IMG/VR virus record: IMGVR_UViG_3300047667_000742 | Location: 1 to 39,599 of that record | DNA length: 39,599 bases | Direction: 5' to 3' (one strand) | From: a virus | In this document: positions 36,184 to 39,599 of the stretch, one piece after another | Position numbering within the stretch: the stretch's first letter is position 1 | How the letters are laid out: each line of letters starts with the position of its first letter | Notes under the pieces: model-generated | Database searches by the model: none | Told to the model about the DNA's origin: nothing | What the model saw: the letters and a program-made list of their open reading frames with translations, nothing else | Translations under genes and position numbers: made by a program

Positions 36184-37211
36184 TATGCCCTCCGCCCCAG
36201 CCACTCGATACAAGCCTTCTGCCAATCAGTAGCGGCGATGTTCTCCGCTGATGCGATTGCCATTTCAATACGATCAGGATTGCTTTTATCTTTCCACTTC
36301 TCCCACGATAGCATCATAGGAACTGCAACTCGCTTGAAGAATGGATCAGTGTAGCCCATCACATTTGCCCCATCATCCATGAACATAGATAGTTCACTGA
36401 ACCATGTATCAATAGGAGAGTTAACAATGTTGAATGGTTTCACGTTATCGAGCTCGTAATCAGTGAACCCAGCAGACTGAGACAACAAAGGCTCTACTTT
36501 TTTCAGTGTTTCGAGATAGGCGTGGAAGTTGGTGCTGATCTGCCAGTAACGCCCAACAGGAACACCAATCCAAGAAGCCATAACTTCTTGCATGAACGAC
36601 ATGTGAACAGCGTTGGCCCCATAGGCTCCCCAGATCATATCGTTACTGCGATTGAACACAGTCATATCAAGATGACCAGCCACGTTGATACGAAACGTGA
36701 TGATCAAGTTGCAGGGAAAGTCTTTGCCATCAAGACCAAGATCTGCGTGAGCATCCCACATTTGCAGAACAGTGCGACGGTCGTCAGGGTTTTTCTTGAG
36801 AAGATCAGCGATGGTAGATAGTTGATCCAAAACACCAATTTCTCTGCTGATACCATCAGGCATTTGTTCGTATTCCGCAAAATGGTTCCGCCAGCGATAA
36901 CCGTAGGCTCCATGGAAGTTGACTCCATCGTCAGTATAGTTAGCCATGCCATTGTTGAAGCGACTGATCCATTCAACGTCGCGACGACCCGCCATCATCC
37001 AGAGGCATTCCATGAAGTGGAAGAACGGATTGCAGTCACGTTCAGGAAGGAACATAACTCTTTCTCTTGGGCGTTCATAGACAGTTGTCACTGGCTCGGG
37101 CATCACTTTCACTGGGCCATTACGGCTGTCTCGCTGAACACCAGTTTCATTGATCATATCAACGCCCAACAGAAGGGCCTCTTCTACGTTTCTCGCTCTA
37201 ACAATATGCAT
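36183..37211 (-). CDS. ThyA-family enzyme: thymidylate synthase or dUMP hydroxymethylase
   Basis: 342 residues. DRRTVLQMWD precedes the catalytic DFPCNLIITF (Cys about 168); VFNRSNDMIWGAYGANAVHM binds dUMP with the Asn that selects uracil over cytosine; YWQISTNFHAYLE holds the ribose/phosphate contacts. The N-terminal 50 residues contain VYERPRERVMFLPERDCNPF, a phage-type extension. In ThyA the Cys is followed by His (PCH); here it is PCN, a change seen in hydroxymethylase-type relatives, though not proof. Neighbours suggest hmdU synthesis. Confidence 0.85.
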   Translation of the reverse strand: MHIVRARNVEEALLLGVDMINETGVQRDSRNGPVKVMPEPVTTVYERPRERVMFLPERDCNPFFHFMECLWMMAGRRDVEWISRFNNGMANYTDDGVNFHGAYGYRWRNHFAEYEQMPDGISREIGVLDQLSTIADLLKKNPDDRRTVLQMWDAHADLGLDGKDFPCNLIITFRINVAGHLDMTVFNRSNDMIWGAYGANAVHMSFMQEVMASWIGVPVGRYWQISTNFHAYLETLKKVEPLLSQSAGFTDYELDNVKPFNIVNSPIDTWFSELSMFMDDGANVMGYTDPFFKRVAVPMMLSWEKWKDKSNPDRIEMAIASAENIAATDWQKACIEWLGRRA

Positions 37212-38482
37212 TATAGTAGTACTCCAAAGTGGTTAAACAGTTGATCTTCAACTTTTGTTTTCATTGCTTGCGTCGCAGTTCCCTGGACTGCTTCTGTCTC
37301 GCAATTCCCATTTGCAAGATCGATCACACGTTGAGCCACCGTTTTCCGTTCAAACAATGGCAGAAGTTCTTGGTTCGCCTCTATCATAGGTTGGGCTGTC
37401 TTGATAGATTGGTTTCCAGTTTCCAGAACGATTTCAGCATACTCTTGGGCATCAGCATTTTCTGGAATGGCGATGTAGTGTTCACCAGCTTGGAACAACT
37501 CAGAACCCATGCCTTTTTGACGAGCGACAACCACGCAGCCTCGAATCATCGCATCTACAACTACGCGGTTAAAGTGACCGCCAACCTTAGAATAATTGTT
37601 TGACCAGGATGGATCAACAAGCACTCGAGATTCACCGAGATAATTGTCAACTTCAGTTTTGTCCCAGTAATCATGGTGGGTCATACCATTGTCGACAGCG
37701 GAGTCCCAGAACTTTGTTCCATTATCGTGGAAATAAGCGTCTTTGCACTTTTCCTCGCTGGTCATGTAGCGATACTCGATGCCCAAGCCAGCGACTTCAC
37801 GCATCTCATCCGCTTCTTTGCTGGGCATATAGCGGATAGCTTCAACTAGCTCATGAGCATGTTTCCACGCTTTGAAAGTTTGCATGTTTACAAAACCACG
37901 AGATTTCCAATCCCATCTAGCATAAGGACGAACAGGATTTTCTTGTGGGTTTAAGATCAATGCTCGTGGGACGTCCGCAAAGGCTGCACCGTTGAGGGCG
38001 CAAGGATGAACACAGGCAAGGCCAGAAAGTTTATCCTGAATAGCCAGCAGATGTCCTGCCCCTTTCACTGCGTTACCGTCGTGAACAAACGCAATTTGTT
38101 TGGTGGTAGATGGAAGATCATACAATTCAGGCCAGTCATCGTTACCTAGATTGTCTTGGTTTTTGCTTGGAACAGGCATGGTCCAGATGATGAGGTCATA
38201 CCCACTAAGAATTTGTTTCGCACCACTAAGGTGAGCTCCACCGCGATAAGGGATGCGATTTGTTTTTGAAAAGTTCCAGCCTTTACCTTGATGATGAGGG
38301 ATACCGCTTGGTCCGAAAGACCAGTCTGCAGTTTTGCGTTGGTCTGGTGCTTGGAACGACCATACGAGTTCTTTAAGCTGAACTGTGTGACCTAGTTCTT
38401 TAAGACCACCAATCAATTGTTCGGTGTGATCGATAATACCACCGAGGTCCATGCACTTGTGAAGTGCGACTAATATCTTCAT
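37211..38482 (-). CDS. GT-B glycosyltransferase (GT4-like)
   Basis: 423 residues from ATG 38482 (GGAG upstream); the longer frame starts inside the promoter. The N-terminal KILVALHKCMDLGGIIDHTE is the first Rossmann strand and Gly loop. C-terminal SRVLVDPSWSNNYSKVGGHF, VVVDAMIRGCVVVARQKGMG and SELFQAGEHYIAI form the sugar-nucleotide site of GT-B enzymes. It shares a transcription unit with ThyA and the HD enzyme. It could glycosylate a modified base or a virion component; base modification is favoured by context. Confidence 0.82.
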   Translation of the reverse strand: MKILVALHKCMDLGGIIDHTEQLIGGLKELGHTVQLKELVWSFQAPDQRKTADWSFGPSGIPHHQGKGWNFSKTNRIPYRGGAHLSGAKQILSGYDLIIWTMPVPSKNQDNLGNDDWPELYDLPSTTKQIAFVHDGNAVKGAGHLLAIQDKLSGLACVHPCALNGAAFADVPRALILNPQENPVRPYARWDWKSRGFVNMQTFKAWKHAHELVEAIRYMPSKEADEMREVAGLGIEYRYMTSEEKCKDAYFHDNGTKFWDSAVDNGMTHHDYWDKTEVDNYLGESRVLVDPSWSNNYSKVGGHFNRVVVDAMIRGCVVVARQKGMGSELFQAGEHYIAIPENADAQEYAEIVLETGNQSIKTAQPMIEANQELLPLFERKTVAQRVIDLANGNCETEAVQGTATQAMKTKVEDQLFNHFGVLL

Positions 38483-38513
38483 TTGGGTTGTCTCCAACAG
38501 GTTATGTTTAACC

Positions 38514-38554
38514 ACCATAGCGGCAGAGGGCGCAAAAGACAAGTGCTAGTTGTC
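38514..38554 (-). promoter_or_regulatory. Promoter module for the glycosyltransferase-ThyA-HD operon
   Basis: GACAAGTGCTAGTTGTC at 38538-38554; on the minus strand TTGTCT, 17 bases, TATGGT. Confidence 0.65.
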
Positions 38555-38567
38555 GCCCTCTTCCAGA

Positions 38568-39473
38568 TTATTTAGGTGCTTTGTACCGAGACCTTGGTCG
38601 TCCTTGGCCCAAACGGACACGCTCATACTTGTCAAACTCACAAAGTTGGAACTGCACATCGTGAAGGCACATCTCGATATCTGGAATGAATTTGTCACGC
38701 TCAAACCATAGCTTCCAGATAACAGAGAACGCTTGATCTTCTTTCAGAGGTTTAGCAGTTTCGTCCCCGAGTGCACGAGCCGCACCACGTCTTGCTCCTG
38801 GACCAATAGGCGTCCAATCATTCCAGTCAGTTGGGAAAGAGAAACTTCCGTCGGGACCACCAACATCAGGTTCATTCCAGAAATTAGTGTAAGTAGTATC
38901 TAGTAAGATCTCTTTGGTCATGAAGCCAGAGCCACCGAAGCCATTGATCTTCCGCATCTCAGTGGCAACTTTCTCCCAGCTTTGAGTTTCCTTAGCTATC
39001 TGGCACAGGAAAACAGTTTTCTTTTGAAGAGCCTTGAGGAAATAATCAACTACTACTTCTTGTTTTGGAGCAGAGATACCTTGGTTCGTGATAACATAGG
39101 CACCGGTGAAGACTCGCTGTTTGTTTGCTAGCCGGTCTTGAGCAAGTTCTTTGACTTTATCCCAATGACCTTCGTGCATATCATCGAAGTTTGTCCACCC
39201 TACACACTCTGCAAATTCGTATGTTCCAAAATAACGGAACGTCGCAGCATTCATAAGAATAGTTGCAGGATCAGCATCGAATTTGGAAGTGTAGAACAAC
39301 CCACGGAGGACGTTGCTGGTTCGGTCATGATGTCTATGAACATTGGTGAATTTGTAATCCCTCAAGATCTGGTCTTCAGTCCAGGGAAATGGCAAATCCG
39401 CCAGCTTTCGCAGGCGGATCTGTTCGCGTTCCTCAACAAAGCTGAAGAACGCTTGTGTCTGAAATTCAGACAT
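38568..39473 (-). CDS. Putative thymine hypermodification enzyme (HMUDK_hel / aGPT-Pplase-like)
   Basis: 301 residues. EEREQIRLRKLADLPFPWTE then DQILRDYKFTNVHRHHDRTS (residues 14-53) is the signature I recall for the helical HMUDK_hel/alpha-glutamyl-putrescinyl-thymine-pyrophosphorylase clade: E-R-x-x-I-x-x-R-K, P-x-P-W-T-x-D-x-I-L, F-x-N-V-x-R, D-R-T. The C-terminal third has GPGARRGAARALGD and a basic end. In known phages these proteins replace activated hydroxymethyl on 5-hmdU in DNA. It neighbours ThyA and a glycosyltransferase. It has no visible P-loop kinase. Confidence 0.7.
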   Translation of the reverse strand: MSEFQTQAFFSFVEEREQIRLRKLADLPFPWTEDQILRDYKFTNVHRHHDRTSNVLRGLFYTSKFDADPATILMNAATFRYFGTYEFAECVGWTNFDDMHEGHWDKVKELAQDRLANKQRVFTGAYVITNQGISAPKQEVVVDYFLKALQKKTVFLCQIAKETQSWEKVATEMRKINGFGGSGFMTKEILLDTTYTNFWNEPDVGGPDGSFSFPTDWNDWTPIGPGARRGAARALGDETAKPLKEDQAFSVIWKLWFERDKFIPDIEMCLHDVQFQLCEFDKYERVRLGQGRPRSRYKAPK

Positions 39474-39599
39474 TATTCAGCAGCAGCTTTCGCAGCTTCT
39501 TTTTCAGCTTTCGCATCAGCCTTGGCTTTGACAGCAGCTTCACGCTCGGCGATTTTCGCAAGTTTCGCAGCTTCGCGTTCTGTTTTCTTGACAGCAGCA
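39473..39599 (-). CDS. C-terminal end of an Ala/Lys/Glu-rich protein
   Basis: The final 41 codons of a gene entering from the right edge, ending TAA at 39473-39475 with a TAATG overlap. The visible part is a charged Ala-rich helix (KKTEREAAKLAKIAEREAAV then KAKADAKAEKEAAKAAAE). It could be the flexible basic tail of a DNA-binding or structural protein. The main domain is outside the window. Confidence 0.6.
   Translation of the reverse strand, partial: AAVKKTEREAAKLAKIAEREAAVKAKADAKAEKEAAKAAAE

Overview
The window is part of the genome of a tailed double-stranded DNA phage. It encodes a large terminase, a DUF4055-type portal, a scaffold, a gp13-like major capsid protein, tail-fibre proteins, and its own polymerase, primase-helicase and ligase. 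The rest is several dozen very small genes, tightly packed with ATGA, TGATG and TAATG overlaps. No integrase, ribosomal RNA or host housekeeping gene is visible. Almost everything is read from the minus strand; the only convincing plus-strand genes are a pair at 13479-14269. The host cannot be read directly from the sequence; a marine proteobacterium would be a guess.

Layout in the direction of transcription (high to low coordinates). 39.6-35.0 kb: a nucleotide and DNA-modification block. It holds the tail of an Ala/Lys/Glu-rich protein, an HMUDK_hel/alpha-glutamyl-putrescinyl-thymine-pyrophosphorylase-like protein, a GT-B glycosyltransferase, a ThyA-family enzyme (thymidylate synthase or dUMP hydroxymethylase), an HD phosphohydrolase and a DUF3310 protein. 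35.0-26.2 kb: replication and nucleotide metabolism. It holds family A DNA polymerase, a MazG-like protein, a DEDD exonuclease, dCMP deaminase, a VRR-NUC-like nuclease, a double-HTH protein, AEP primase-helicase and an ATP-dependent DNA ligase. 26.2-14.2 kb: many small accessory genes in short operons, and a 365-base non-coding locus (24.59-24.96 kb) that contains a circularly permuted tRNA-like structure. 14.3-13.1 kb: the plus-strand pair and an AT-rich divergent region. 13.1-8.4 kb: terminase small subunit, three promoter-gene-terminator cassettes, an iteron-like array, a GC-rich Ala-rich gene and an HNH endonuclease. 8.4 kb-1: tail-fibre genes, terminase large subunit, portal, scaffold and the start of the major capsid protein, which runs off the left edge.

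Regulation. I found 17 copies of one promoter module on the minus strand. Each has a 17-base imperfect palindrome of the form GAYAAN(7)TTRTC whose right half supplies a -35-like TTGTCA/TGGTCA box, then 17-18 bases, then a -10-like hexamer (TATACT, TATGCT, TACACT, TAATAT and similar). The modules sit in front of operons throughout the window and are often followed by an AGGAGGCTACC ribosome-binding leader. A related longer palindrome lies before the capsid gene. Genes near 11-12.5 kb also share a 3' hairpin whose sequence differences are compatible with pairing only in the minus-strand transcript.

The genes together. dCMP deaminase supplies dUMP and the ThyA homologue methylates or hydroxymethylates it. 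The HD and MazG-like enzymes may trim nucleotide pools, and the HMUDK_hel-like protein and glycosyltransferase could then modify thymine in DNA. The two observations most worth testing are this putative thymidine hypermodification pathway and the permuted tRNA-like locus.
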